A stretch of DNA of 10,553 bases from Thoreauomyces humboldtii (lineage: Eukaryota; Chytridiomycota; Chytridiomycetes; Spizellomycetales; Powellomycetaceae), in contig JADGJA010000800.1 of the NCBI GenBank assembly GCA_027596035.1, positions 1 through 10,553 on the forward strand. Reading direction: 5' to 3'. A model generated the notes under the pieces. It made no database searches and was not told the DNA's origin. It saw only the letters and a program-made list of their open reading frames with translations. Shown here piece by piece: positions 1 through 9,360 of the stretch. The stretch's first letter is position 1; the number at the start of each line of letters is the position of its first letter. A program made the position numbers and the translations under genes.

Positions 1-439
1 ACGTAGATTGAAACGGAACGCAGATCGTAACGTAGAGGATGGGAAGTAGTCGGTAATGCAGTACTGTGCTCTGGGAACGGAGCTAGAGATGGATGTGGGA
101 GGGGGAAGTGGAAGTTCCCTGGACGCTGAGCGTACGGTACATGGAAGTGCTGCGCCACCCCTTTGTTCATCACCCTCGGACGGTACGTGTCCGGTTCTGA
201 GTAATACCGGTACAAGTAGATGGATCCGTCCAGTGCTGCGCAACCCGGGTGACGAGTGTGGATGCCTCCACACCGCCGCGCCAGATGTTGGTGGCTGTGC
301 ACTTGACCTTTTGCAAAACAGCAGGCGAAGACTTCCCCCACCACCACCGAACGACGAACGGCGGAACGACGACGACGGCGACGGCCCATCCCACCAACCA
401 CCATAATACACACGGACGAGACTGGCACGACCATGCGCA
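1..439. other. Upstream region without supported gene
   Basis: Several open frames cross this stretch on both strands, but they have low-complexity Pro/Gly/Asp/Thr compositions, no recognisable motif and no convincing splice structure. I read it as intergenic DNA plus the promoter and 5' leader of the PPR gene that follows. Positions 340-415 are rich in GACGACG/CCACC-type simple sequence. I see no clear TATA box. A short exon of a neighbouring gene cannot be excluded. Confidence 0.5.
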
Positions 440-3118
440 ATGTCAGTGAATCGATTGCTGCACCATGCATTCTCGAAACGTCCAGGACATCGGTAAGGTC
501 CCAGGCCCCTTCTCCCATTCACACGCACGCGCGTAACCACCAGCCGATCTGACACTCCCACCCGGGCTCTTCCCCACGTCAGACCATTATCCTGGCAGAT
601 AATCTCAGCGGCAATCGGTGAAAGCGCTTTCACCGTACCTTCGTCTCTCGGGACAAAGCACGGTTGCTCGGGCAGACACAAGGCGACCTTTTCGCCGCCG
701 CGGCCACGCAACTTTGCGACCTTTGCAAATTCCTCACCTTCGAGTGCGCCAACAACTCCAGCAGTCACTTCATCACCATCGCATGACCAAGGCGTGGAGG
801 GATCTCCGAGTCATCAGGGTGCCGACGTCGCCGGCCTCGACGCGTGGCGAGATCACCTCCGTCGGGCCTATTCCCACCCGCTCTCACCGACCTCGGCGAA
901 ATCCACATGGACGCACTACCTGGCCCACGTCCGTACCCATCCGGAGGCTCTGGCCAAGCTGGACCCGGACGATTGGTTTCATCTCCTGGCCATCCTCGGG
1001 AAACGCAAGTCCGATCAGGGTCCCACGTTCGGGGAGAGGGCCGACGTGGTGCTCAAGGACATGGAGTTGTCGGGACGCGCCGTCGACAACAGGATGTTCC
1101 AGGAGTGGGCTCGTCACGCGGACATCCGGAACCTGAAGGACGCCGAATGGTTCCTTCGCATGGTCTGGTGGTGCGCCGCCCCCGAAGCCATCACGGACGA
1201 CCTGTACGCAACCTTGATCAAGATCTTGGCGAGGATCGGCGACAGGCGCGGTGTCGAGGAGCTCTTTCGGCAGGCTGGAAAGATGAAGCGCGTCGGAGAC
1301 GAGACCAACATCCGGATGGCCGTCTCCTACTGTCGCTTCGGAGCGGCCGACAAGGCGATGCGGTTGTGCGTCGAGGCCTTTCGGAACCGGATCGACGACC
1401 GACTCTGCGCTCGGCTCGTTCGAAATTGCGGGCCTTATCGACAACCCATGGACCTTGCCCAGGCTTTGGACGTGTTCGACTGGGCGAAAACGATCGGAGC
1501 TGCCGGAACGACGACGCACGAGGAGACCATGCTCGTCATGTGTCGGTCGGATCAGATCTCGGCCGCCGAAGAGCTGCTCGCGGGAATAGCCGAAAGCCGG
1601 CTCAAGGCCACCACGCGGATGCACAACATTTTGTTGTGGGCCTATACCCACGCCGGACGTGACTCGGATGCTCAGGGAGTGGTGCAGCGGATGCAGGATC
1701 ACGATGTCCCACCGGACGCCATCACTTTCGAGGCCGTGATGCATGGATTGGGGCAGCAGCAAAAGGTCGAAGTCGCCTTCACCGTGTTCAACCGCATGCA
1801 GGAGATGGCTCCCTCGGCTGTCCCGACCACCTACACCTTCAACCTCATCCTGCATCTCCTCCTCAGAGCGAAGCGGCTCGACGACGCCATGGACGTCCTC
1901 GAGCGCATGAAGGTGGCCGGGCTGGAACCGGATGGGTACACCTACTCCACGTTGATGGAGGGGTTCACGCGGATTGGTCGTCCCGAGGACGCCCTGAACG
2001 TCTACCAGGCCTTGACCGAACGCGGAGTCGTGCCCGACCACACGCTCAGCGTGTCGATCCTCTCGGCCTACGTGGCTGCCGGAAGGATCGACGAAGGGGT
2101 GGCGTGTCTCGAAAACTTTATCCGAGAGATGCACGACACGGGCGTGGTCCACTGGACCATCCTCATGGACGCCTACCTCAAGCAAGGCAACATGGATCAA
2201 GCCGTTCGCATGTTCGAAAAGATGGTCAAGGACCATCACGTCGCGGACGTGGTCGCCTACAGCATCTTTGTGGACGCCTACGCCCGTCAGGACGATTTCG
2301 ACGGCACGAGCAGAACCCTTCTCCGCATGACGGCCAACGGCGTGAAACCCGACGTGGTCGTGCACAACATCCTCATCGCAACCCACGCTCGTGCGGGACG
2401 CACACGGGAAGCCTTCCAGGCCCTCGCGAAGATGAACCGCGCCGGTCTCACCCCGGACGTCAGGACCTACACCACGCTCATCACCGCCATGGCAAAGGAC
2501 GGAGACTTTGCGGGGTGCGACAGACTCCTGGACGAGATGGAAGGCAAACGAACATGGCCCAATGACGTGACTTGGATCCGTCTGATGGACGTCAGCATCC
2601 GAAAGGGGGATCCTCGGAGCGCCCTTCGATACTTTGAACGCATGGTACGGGCCGACGCGGATCCAGCTCGACCACACGACGCTTCCTCCAACAGTCAAGG
2701 AAGAAGAGGAGCCGTCGTCAACCTGATCAGGGGACTCGTCCTCCTCAACTCCCTCGACGGTGCCTTCCGTGCGTTCCGCATCCTGGCCACCACCGACGCC
2801 ACGCCCTCCCCCTCGCTCTGCGTCGTCCTCATCGACGCCCTGGTCGCCGCCCGCGAGGTCGCCAAGGCGGAGGCGGTGTATCGGACGATGGTGTCGGAGC
2901 AGGACAAGCTGGATCGTCGGGCTCGCGACGGTTCGAGGATCGCGAGGGCCAGGGCTTCCGTCCTGGAGGCGGTCAGACTGCAGGGGGGTGAGGAGGCCGT
3001 CGATGTGTTCCTGACGAGGGAGGAGACGCGATGGGCGGGTGTGGATGCGGATGCGGAACTCTCGTTGCTGGTGGTGGCTTCGTCGTCATCGAGCGGAACC
3101 TCTCAAAACATAGATTAA
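440..3118 (+). CDS. Mitochondrial-type pentatricopeptide repeat (PPR) protein
   Basis: Proposed join is 440-492 and 583-3118, giving about 862 residues. Exon 2 is open back to an in-frame TAA at 494-496, which lies inside a GTAAGG donor at 493. Joining exon 1 (ATG at 440) across a 90-nt intron with acceptor CACGTCAG at 582 keeps the frame and gives the N-terminus MSVNRLLHHAFSKRPGHR. That is basic with no acidic residue, as expected of a mitochondrial presequence. A further RPRNFATFA stretch near residue 66 fits a matrix-protease site. A CTGAC branch-point candidate lies at 549-553. Degenerate helical repeats begin near residue 180. Clear 35-residue PPR motifs run from about 355 to 710, with GLEPDGYTYSTLMEGF, GVKPDVVVHNILI and GLTPDVRTYTTLITAM as landmarks. 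PPR proteins bind organellar RNA and act in its processing, stability or translation; the target here is unknown. Alternative starts at 433 or 465 with acceptors at 598 or 608 are possible but give less convincing presequences. Confidence 0.9.
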
Positions 3119-3334
3119 GATATATTTATACATCGCTGTTGCCCCCTCTTCTCTCAAATGAAACAAACAGTCAAGGTACGACCTACCGATGGTCGACTGG
3201 CTACATCGATGATAATCCAACAATCTATCGAGAAAGGACTACATTTCACGATTCTGATTCTTGCAGTGAGTCCCGCCCGACACGTGAAACCTAAGGGTAT
3301 ACATCTCGACCTGCTCCGTGTCCGCCCACGGGGT
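3119..3334. other. Spacer between convergent genes
   Basis: These 216 bases separate the stop codon of the PPR gene from the stop codon of the WD40 gene on the opposite strand, so both 3' UTRs must lie here or overlap. There is an AT-rich patch at 3110-3135 but no perfect AATAAA for either strand. No gene is seen. Confidence 0.6.
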
Positions 3335-6300
3335 TCATCTCCTTCCACCGGTCTTCCCCGCCCTCAAGATCATGGTGTTGCCCGTATCCCCCAGCTCATA
3401 GGGCTGAAGACAGTGAAAGATGCCACCTCCGACAGGGAACCCTCCACCTCCACCGCTCCCACTCCCTCCGTTCCCGACCCCCGCACCCCTCCCAAGGTGT
3501 ATCGGCGGCAGCAACGCCCTCGGTCTCCGTCTATGCGTCAACCTGCTGGTAGCGAAATGCGAGTTGGCGTACCAGGTCCGATAGGTCGGTGAGCATGCGG
3601 CAGCGGCGGCGGCGGCGGCGGCAGCGGCAGCAGCGACGTCGGATCCGGATCCGGTGGTGAGAGGTCGTCCTCCCGGAGATTCGGCCGTCTTGGGTGGGGA
3701 GCAGGTCTTGGTGGTCGTTCGACCGGTGGTGGTGTTGGAGCTATGGATAGGGGGGACTATACTAGTGCTATCCAGTGGATCGTCACCGCTATTGCTATCA
3801 TCCCCCATCGTGTCTCCCTCCAACCGGCTTGCTTGCGCTTGGGACAGGGCGTCGGCGGTGTCGGATTCGAATTGGACGATCTCTTGTGGTTTCGTGGGAG
3901 CGAACGTCGATGGGTTCGTGATGTCCCAGGGTGTGGACTGTCCGAAGGTTCCTATGTAGTCGCCTTGGAGCTAATGTGACGTGGAAATGCAAAAGAGATC
4001 AGGGACGGGGGTTTTTTGCCCCCTCGATCAAGAGCTGGAGCGGAGGACAAACTTTTTTACCGTCCACATCCTGACGGTACAATCCGTGCTTGCGCTCACG
4101 ATGACGCCCATGTCGGTGAGTTCCAGACTGACTACGCTTCTCACGTGCGCTCGGAAGGTGTGCACAGACCGCATCTCCTCCCCGTCTCCGTACTCGAGAC
4201 ACGTGCCGCGGATGTCCCAGACGGTGAGGAACCCCGCCGTGTCGCCTGTCACCAGGACCGTGTTGGCGGCGTCGACGGCCATGGAGAAGACGCCCTCGGG
4301 TCGTTCTTCCGTCGCGTCCTGCTCGAGATAGAGTTGAAGTTCTCGAGTGTTCCAGAATCGGAGGATGCCGTCGCTACCGGAGGAGATGAGGTCGGCTGCG
4401 CGCGGCGAGTGCGTTCTTTGCTCCAGGAAGAGGACTGTCAAAGAAGGTCAGCTTCTTGAGGGACTCGCTTGGACTGTGGTCATATTACGCAAACTCACCT
4501 TTGTCCACACTGACCCTCCTGCCCAACGGATCATCCACCTTAAGTCTCCCGACGACGACGCCCGCGCCGCCTAGGTTGCTCAGAACGATCTCCCCGTCGT
4601 ACGATCCGGTGGCCAGCAGGTCCGGCGCACAGAACGCCATGGTCAGGACGTCGTCGGCGTGGGCGGCCGACATGGTCATCGTCGGGTACACCTTGGTGCC
4701 GTCCGAGTCCGCTGGGAACAGCTGGATCAAACGGTTCCAGCCCGTTGTGACGATGTGGGGTGTGTTTTTCAGGTTTATGTACTGCGACGGGATTGTGAGT
4801 CTGATGGTGGAATCAGAAACTCGCAAGAAAAGACGTACCAGTATACTGGTAACTTCCGCGTTGTCGCCTTTGATGAGTTCCTGGAGAAGTTGACCATTGT
4901 GGAAGTTCCACACACGCATGGTACCATCTGAAAAAGTTGGATTTCGTGAGCTACTGGCTCCCCGTTCAATAGTGTCCCTTCGCTCACCTCTACCACCCGT
5001 GATCAGACGCCGACAGCCAGTGTCGAACGCCATCGCCGTGATCTCCACCTTCTCATGCACCTCGGCGAAACGAAACGTCTTCTGTCCAGTCGTTGCGTTC
5101 TACACACGGAGCAGTCACTATCAGTCGCCTGCCGACTTCCGTCCACCTTCCTTCAGCAAACGAGACCGAGAAACCCACCCAAACATTGATGATGCTGGCA
5201 TCACATCCGCTGACGACCTGCTCGAAGACCGTGTTCCACAGCGCAGCCCTGACCGGCGCCTCGTGACTCTTGACCGCACCTCGATGCTGAACCTTGTCCG
5301 CCAACCCGTAGACCACCACCACGCTGCTCGCGGCGATCAGTTTGCCACCGTTGGACACGTTGAAGTAGAGCGACGACAGCGTGTTCTCGGGTCGATGCTC
5401 GATGAAGGTCGGGACGATGGTCTGGAGACAGACCTGCTTCCGGATGTCCCAGATCTTGACGTTCTTGTCGACCGAGAGGGAGATGGCCTGACCGGAGAGC
5501 GGGTTGACGGTGATGGAGGTGATGGGGGACGTGTGACCGGACATGGAGGCTGTCGGACGGGTCAGGCGGTGGGGGTTCCAGATACGGATCTGACGGTCTA
5601 TGCAGCGTGTAAAAAGGGGTGTGTGAATGCCCCGTTCTCGATCAGCGTGAGCCTCCCCCCCAACGGAAATCCAGACCCGTCTTACCCGTTCCACCGGTCA
5701 ACAGAGCCAACGGGAACTTGCTGTAGGCGAACGCGTTCACGCCCTTCCTGACGCTCGTGGCGACGACCCTCCACTTCTTGGCTCCCGTCATGGTCGCCAT
5801 GACCAGACTCTCCCTCGGATCGGCGCTGCAGCTCACGATGCTCCTCAGGTCGTGAAAGTACTCGACCTGCAATGCCCAGTCTCCGTGCGCTTTGCGCTTC
5901 CACAGGGTCGTGCCGGGAACCTTGTGGATCGTGTCGACGAGGTACGCAGGAACGTGATCGGATGGAGGAGGGGTGGGTGGGAAGAGCTCCTTGTTGGCGA
6001 AAGAGAGGACCGAGATGTGACCCGAGTCGGTGCCGTATAGGAGCATGGTGGTGTCGGAGTCGCTGTTGGCTTCGTAGTAGAACGAGATGCTGAGCGCGAC
6101 GGTGTCGTGCAGGTCCAGTCGAAGGTGCGGTTCCATCGTTGTAAAGTCTGGTGGGAAAAGGAGCACAGCACGTCAGCCGAGTGATCCCTGGCAGCGATAC
6201 GATGAGGGGACACCGCGAAGGGCTCACCAACCGTAGAATGTTATGGCATGGTCGTCGCTGGACAGAGCTATCTTGTTGACGTTCGGCAGGAATGCACAGT

Positions 6301-7168
6301 CGTGAATCCAGGGAGATTTGCTCTTGACCGGATCGCCTGGAACGGCGTGATGTTGCCTGTCCCAAGAGATGGTCAGCGACCCCCCGAGGTGTGTTGCGCT
6401 CCGCCTATTGAACCGAACGCACGTACCCGACGTTGGAGAAGCACCTCTGCATCTTCCATCGATCGCTCCAGAAGCACACCGTCCCGTCCCTCCCGCACGT
6501 CATGTACTTTCCCACCTTGTCGAGCCAGCTGATCCGGATGACCATGTCCTTGTGAGGGGACGCGGGGGTTCTCGCGCTCGTCTCGTCGAACAGCTGCGTC
6601 TCGGCCTGCTCCCTCATGATGCTCTGCCCCTCGGCCCTCAGCAGCATGAAGGTGCTGAACTCGTCCCAGTCCACCGCCTCGTCCATGTTGGCGTCCACCT
6701 GGCAGAACAGGAGACTCATCTGCGTGTCCGTCAGACCGTTCCCGAAGACCACAGCGAACGCCGATTTGAACTGAGCGAGACTGAGCTTCCCGTCGTCGGT
6801 GGATTCCGTCTGCAACGATGAGAAGAGTCGTCAGCGCCCTTGGGAGTTCGATGTGAAAACATGCCAGGGCGAAAAAGGACAGACGGAGAGGTCTTGTGTA
6901 CCTTGAAGACGGCCATGAGATCCCTGAAGTTGGCCAGGTTCATCTCCCGCTCGCTCCTGTAGTCGGCCGTGTCCTTCAGGGTTCTGTCCTGGTCCTGCTT
7001 GTTGGTCTTGAGCTCGACCTCTCCGGCCTTTGCGCGACCGAGCACCTGTCCCGCCTCTCGATAGAACTTGCGAAGGTCCTGCTTGGCATCTTTGACCGCT
7101 GGTTTCGAGAATGGGATCGATGACAACGCATCGCCCGGTCGCATGCCGGGTATGGGAGGGAGTGACAT
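3335..7168 (-). CDS. WDR49: WDR49/CFAP337-like EF-hand and WD40-repeat protein, ten exons
   Basis: Exons in transcript order: 7168-6902, 6809-6427, 6356-6232, 6147-5686, 5597-5179, 5099-4988, 4927-4839, 4781-4499, 4434-4061, 3970-3335. They sum to 3150 nt, or 1049 residues plus TGA. All introns are GT-AG, 57-92 nt, with consistent phases. Residues 91-102 form a degenerate EF-hand half. Residues 128-139 (DANMDEAVDWDE) are a canonical calcium loop with D, N, D, D and E at positions 1, 3, 5, 9 and 12. WD40 blades follow: DGTVCFW (197-203), WIHDCAFLPNVNKIAL with ITFYD, DRQIRIWNP (413), DKNVKIWDI, RDGTMRVWNF, DGILRFWNT, AGFLTVWDI and DCTVRMWTL. They probably form two propellers. GDYIGTFGQ (about 841) and the near-terminal CLQPYEL block are typical of this family. 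Family members in ciliated organisms are axonemal (CFAP337). The C-terminus carries an Ala13 tract and a Gly/Ser-rich insert. The start at 7168 is the first ATG in the open frame after an in-frame TAA; an extra 5' exon is possible. Confidence 0.9.
3596..3634 (-). repeat. GCN trinucleotide repeat encoding 13 alanines
   Basis: Thirteen consecutive Ala codons, mostly GCC with some GCT and one GCA, lie in the last exon of the WDR49-like gene. They sit after a low-complexity Ser/Thr/Pro stretch and before the conserved-looking YRTWYANSHFATS segment. The codon mixture suggests an older tract rather than a fresh pure-repeat expansion. It probably lies in a disordered linker. Confidence 0.9.
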
Positions 7169-7644
7169 GTTGCACGATGTGGGAACGGCACGCTGCGGGG
7201 AGGGGATGTGTCGACACGGCGGGGCTTTGGATGTGGTTGTGACGACCGACGAGGACGAAAGGGGCTGGTCAGGAAATGCCCCGAACGAATTAGATGGAAA
7301 AGAAGGTTTAGAAGCCGCCGTCCGTTCTGCCTTATTTGGACGGAGTCTTTGGCGAAAGCCCGGTGAGGCCCCAGGCTCGAGGGTTTCGTATGGAGGCAAG
7401 TAGGTAGGTACCTTTTTGGACAGGACGTCCAGCGGAGTTTTTGTGGGTTACGCTGACACAGAGAGTTTGGCAGAGCGCAACCTCCCATCGCATCGCTCTA
7501 CCTGCCAGAAACAAAGCATGTCGGGGCGTCTCCCCGGTGGATTCGGACACGGGATGCTGCCGGCAGGCGGATGGAAGCCGTGCAGAGCGACCATCGGCCC
7601 GTCGAAAAATCGTTGAACCCCACCAAAAAAGTTGCAAAACAATA
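7169..7644. other. 5' region of the WDR49-like gene
   Basis: This 476-nt stretch separates the tRNA-Glu gene from the start codon of the WDR49-like gene. On the minus strand the frame of exon 1 stays open upstream of the ATG as far as a TAA near 7452. That stretch contains no other ATG and has a Ser/Pro/Thr-rich low-complexity composition, so it is more likely leader and promoter than coding. No TATA box stands out. Part of an upstream non-coding or coding exon could be hidden here. Confidence 0.5.
7625..7639 (-). terminator. RNA polymerase III terminator of tRNA-Glu
   Basis: Read on the minus strand, a T4 run (7639-7636) begins 6 nt after the tRNA 3' end. A stronger T6 run (7630-7625) follows as a back-up. 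Short T-runs this close are the standard pol III stop. Confidence 0.85.
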
Positions 7645-7716
7645 CTTCCCCACGGGGAATTGAACCCCGGCCGCCTCGGTGAAAGCGAGGAATCCTAACC
7701 ACTGGACCATGGAGAA
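7645..7716 (-). tRNA. tRNA-Glu (anticodon UUC)
   Basis: A 72-nt cloverleaf folds completely on the minus strand. The acceptor stem is TTCTCCA with TGGGGAA (one T-G pair), followed by discriminator G. The D arm is GTCC-AGTGGTTA-GGAT. The anticodon stem CCTCG/CGAGG encloses the loop CTTTCAC, with anticodon TTC on plus positions 7683-7681. The variable loop is CGGC. The T arm is CGGGG-TTCAATT-CCCCG. The A box (TGGTCCAGTGG) and B box (GGTTCAATTCC) of an internal RNA polymerase III promoter are present. There is no intron. CCA is not encoded, as usual in eukaryotes. It decodes GAA and, by wobble, GAG glutamate codons. Confidence 0.97.
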
Positions 7717-7726
7717 ACTGGATGTT
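7690..7726 (-). repeat. Left arm of tRNA-derived inverted repeat
   Basis: This arm includes the 5' half of tRNA-Glu and 10 nt upstream of it. It is repeated in inverted orientation at 7852-7888 with three substitutions and no gap. The arms are separated by 125 nt. Because the flank is copied with the tRNA, the event looks like an inverted DNA duplication rather than insertion of a mature tRNA. Confidence 0.85.
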
Positions 7727-7851
7727 TCAGCCACACACTTTTGTCTTCTTCAAGCAAACAACGGCTAAGTAGCCTCGATGGACACGAACCTCGCCCACCC
7801 GGCTCTGGCGCACCAGTAAACAAGCGTCAAGGGGGACGCTAGGGTCGCTCC

Positions 7852-7888
7852 AACATCCAGATTGTCCATGGTCCAATGGTTAGGATTC
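7852..7888 (+). pseudogene. tRNA-Glu-like fragment (5' half copy)
   Basis: This 37-nt block matches the reverse complement of 7690-7726 at 34 of 37 positions. It contains the 5' acceptor strand, D arm and A box (TGGTCCAATGG) of the tRNA-Glu gene plus 9 nt of its 5' flank. After GGATTC the similarity stops, and the following bases do not rebuild a normal anticodon stem. A GTTCGATGG sequence near 7931 resembles a B box, and TCGGCAA at about 7940-7946 can pair with TTGTCCA (7862-7868) at six of seven positions counting one T-G pair. The T stem does not fold, however. I therefore read it as a tRNA relic; a highly diverged or intron-containing tRNA is the less likely alternative. Confidence 0.6.
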
Positions 7889-8567
7889 GGCCATCTGGAC
7901 GCTAGACGTGGCCCTCTTTCTCACGCCCGCGTTCGATGGCTCGGCAAGGGACCCCTGCAGGCGAAGATCTTACTCCACTGATTCCTACGTTCCATTGGAC
8001 GCTGATGTTGAACACCAAGCTCTCCTGCTTTGTGGGAGCGGTGCTTCCTTGTGCATACGATGCTGAGCAATGCCGATCCGTATAGCCCGGCAGCCCCCGG
8101 CTCGAACCTGGCGCGGTGCTGGTAAGAACCTGTCTAATTCTCGTGGCGGCGACCCCCTCCTCATGGCAGTCAGCATTAAACCCGAGCCTTACGACCTGGT
8201 TCAAAAGGACGAAGTGTCGTCGTATCCTCCGAGGTACTGTCGCGTGTGTTCGACAAGGAACGCTTTGAGAAGTATCGAAAATCCAGCGTCGAGAACTCAA
8301 CGCCTACCCTGTACATACTGATACTCGGCTATGACTACCTCTCTCCTCTGGCTTCGTGCTGATATCAGTGAGAGGCAGATCTCATCGTGGGATTCATGGC
8401 GGACGTTGGGAACTCGAGACTGCAAGAACGAGACGCAAGCGACGCGAGTTGATAACGATCGCGGCTGGAAAGAGGTCCTCTTTTTCCATCCACACCTTGC
8501 TCCGTCTTTCAGACGAGGCGACCCGCCCACTCAATCTCTCTTCCACCAACCCGAACGCGCACGAGCA
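7889..8567. other. Intergenic region without supported gene
   Basis: About 680 nt lie between the tRNA relic and the decayed F-box-like gene. Open frames exist on both strands, but none shows a sustained coding pattern or known motif. A B-box-like GGTTCGAGC occurs on the minus strand near 8100-8110 without a matching A box or cloverleaf. The plus frame leading into the F-box-like gene is open from 8331, but its upstream part has no convincing protein character, so it is probably promoter and leader. Confidence 0.5.
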
Positions 8568-9263
8568 ATGGCCATGTCAAACCGCACTCTCCCCGTCGAG
8601 GTCATGACCAGGATCTCCAACATCCTGAGACCTTTCATCATCTTCGAGCTTGACTACACCACCTACCGATCGCTCATCTTCGCCTCCCGAACCTTGAAAG
8701 ACATCGTCGATTGCAAAGGACACGAGGACCGAACTCCAGCGTGCCCAAGCCTTCCTGTTCCAACACGCCGAAGCCGTCTCCTTCTCCGCCTACAACTTCC
8801 GCGATATACTCACGAATCCGTACCTCCCCCTCCTCCGAGCCATATCTGTGATGACACGCGACGTTTCTGCCTTCGCGAGGCTTGTAGAGGTCGGAATCGG
8901 GGCACGGGGGAACGAGAGAATAGTCGCCACTTCGAACGATTGCTGTTTCGGCATAGGAAGAGGATCAGAAACGGTATCCCTCACGGTCGATTCCCCTTTC
9001 TTATGACACCCCAGGGCGGGTCCGACTTTTATGCCCTGAGCGTGGCGCCGCAGCCGCACAAAGAAGTGCTTGTCATGCGGGATATCGACGCGGTTTCCAG
9101 CAACTTCCGATTCGGATTCCTCTTGTTGAGCAGGTACCCCTACAGGTTGCTTCTCCTCTGCTCAACGCGCCCTGAGGTGGTCGCGAAAGAGGTCGAAATT
9201 ATATCCCATCACCGTATCTACCCCGGTGATCACCAATCGGATGCATCGGACGAGGAATTCTGA
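8568..9263 (+). pseudogene. F-box-like protein gene with two compensating frameshifts
   Basis: The ATG at 8568 (ATGGCCATG context) opens a protein starting MAMSNRTLPVEVMTRISNIL, with TYRSLIFASRTLKDIV further on. The LPxEV...I..L and SLIFASRTLKDIV pattern resembles the N-terminal F-box of fungal F-box proteins, which recruit substrates to SCF ubiquitin ligases; this assignment is tentative. From about 8698-8719 the protein-like signal moves to the +1 frame (8719-9006: ELQRAQAFLFQHAEAVSFSA, then NPYLPLLRAISVMTRDVSAF) and ends at TGA 9004-9006. Coding character then returns in the original frame (GGSDFYALSVAPQPHKEVLV) and stops at TGA 9261-9263. No splice sites explain either switch. One extra G in AAAGGAC near 8718 would explain the first. 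The original frame is open throughout, so the locus could still encode a protein with a scrambled middle. An AATAAA follows the stop. Alternatives are assembly indels or a diverged paralogue. Confidence 0.6.
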
Positions 9264-9264
9264 C

Positions 9265-9270
9265 AATAAA
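9265..9270 (+). promoter_or_regulatory. Possible polyadenylation signal AATAAA
   Basis: A perfect AATAAA begins 2 nt after the TGA of the F-box-like gene. Its position fits a 3'-end signal for that gene, although such hexamers are not strictly required in fungi and may occur by chance. Confidence 0.35.
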
Positions 9271-9360
9271 CGAAAAGGTTCTGCGCTCGATTCTTTCAAT
9301 CACCTTTGGCTTACGCTTTGATCGACTTCTTTCGTATCGTACACTCGTATATGAACTCAC

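Noticed and set aside
56..449. Open frames on both strands upstream of the PPR gene
   Set aside because: Their compositions are low-complexity and mutually inconsistent, with no motif or splice signal and no sustained coding pattern.
884..2698. A 604-codon open frame on the minus strand inside the PPR gene
   Set aside because: It lies wholly antisense to a clearly coding PPR frame. It is rich in His, Val, Gly, Asp and Arg as expected from GC-rich codon bias and shows no domain of its own.
3596..3634. Possible CRISPR-like or satellite array
   Set aside because: It is a simple in-frame GCN codon repeat, without spacers or longer units.
4897..5751. A 284-codon plus-strand frame
   Set aside because: It is antisense to exons and introns of the WDR49-like gene, which have clear repeat motifs, and itself has no recognisable domain.
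5682..6365. A 227-codon minus-strand frame overlapping the WDR49-like gene
   Set aside because: It is Arg/His/Ser-rich and in the wrong phase. The WD40 blades read in the other frame once introns are removed.
8030..8130. A possible tRNA on the minus strand suggested by GGTTCGAGC
   Set aside because: Only the B-box-like motif is present. The T stem pairs badly and no A box or anticodon arm is found at the right distance.
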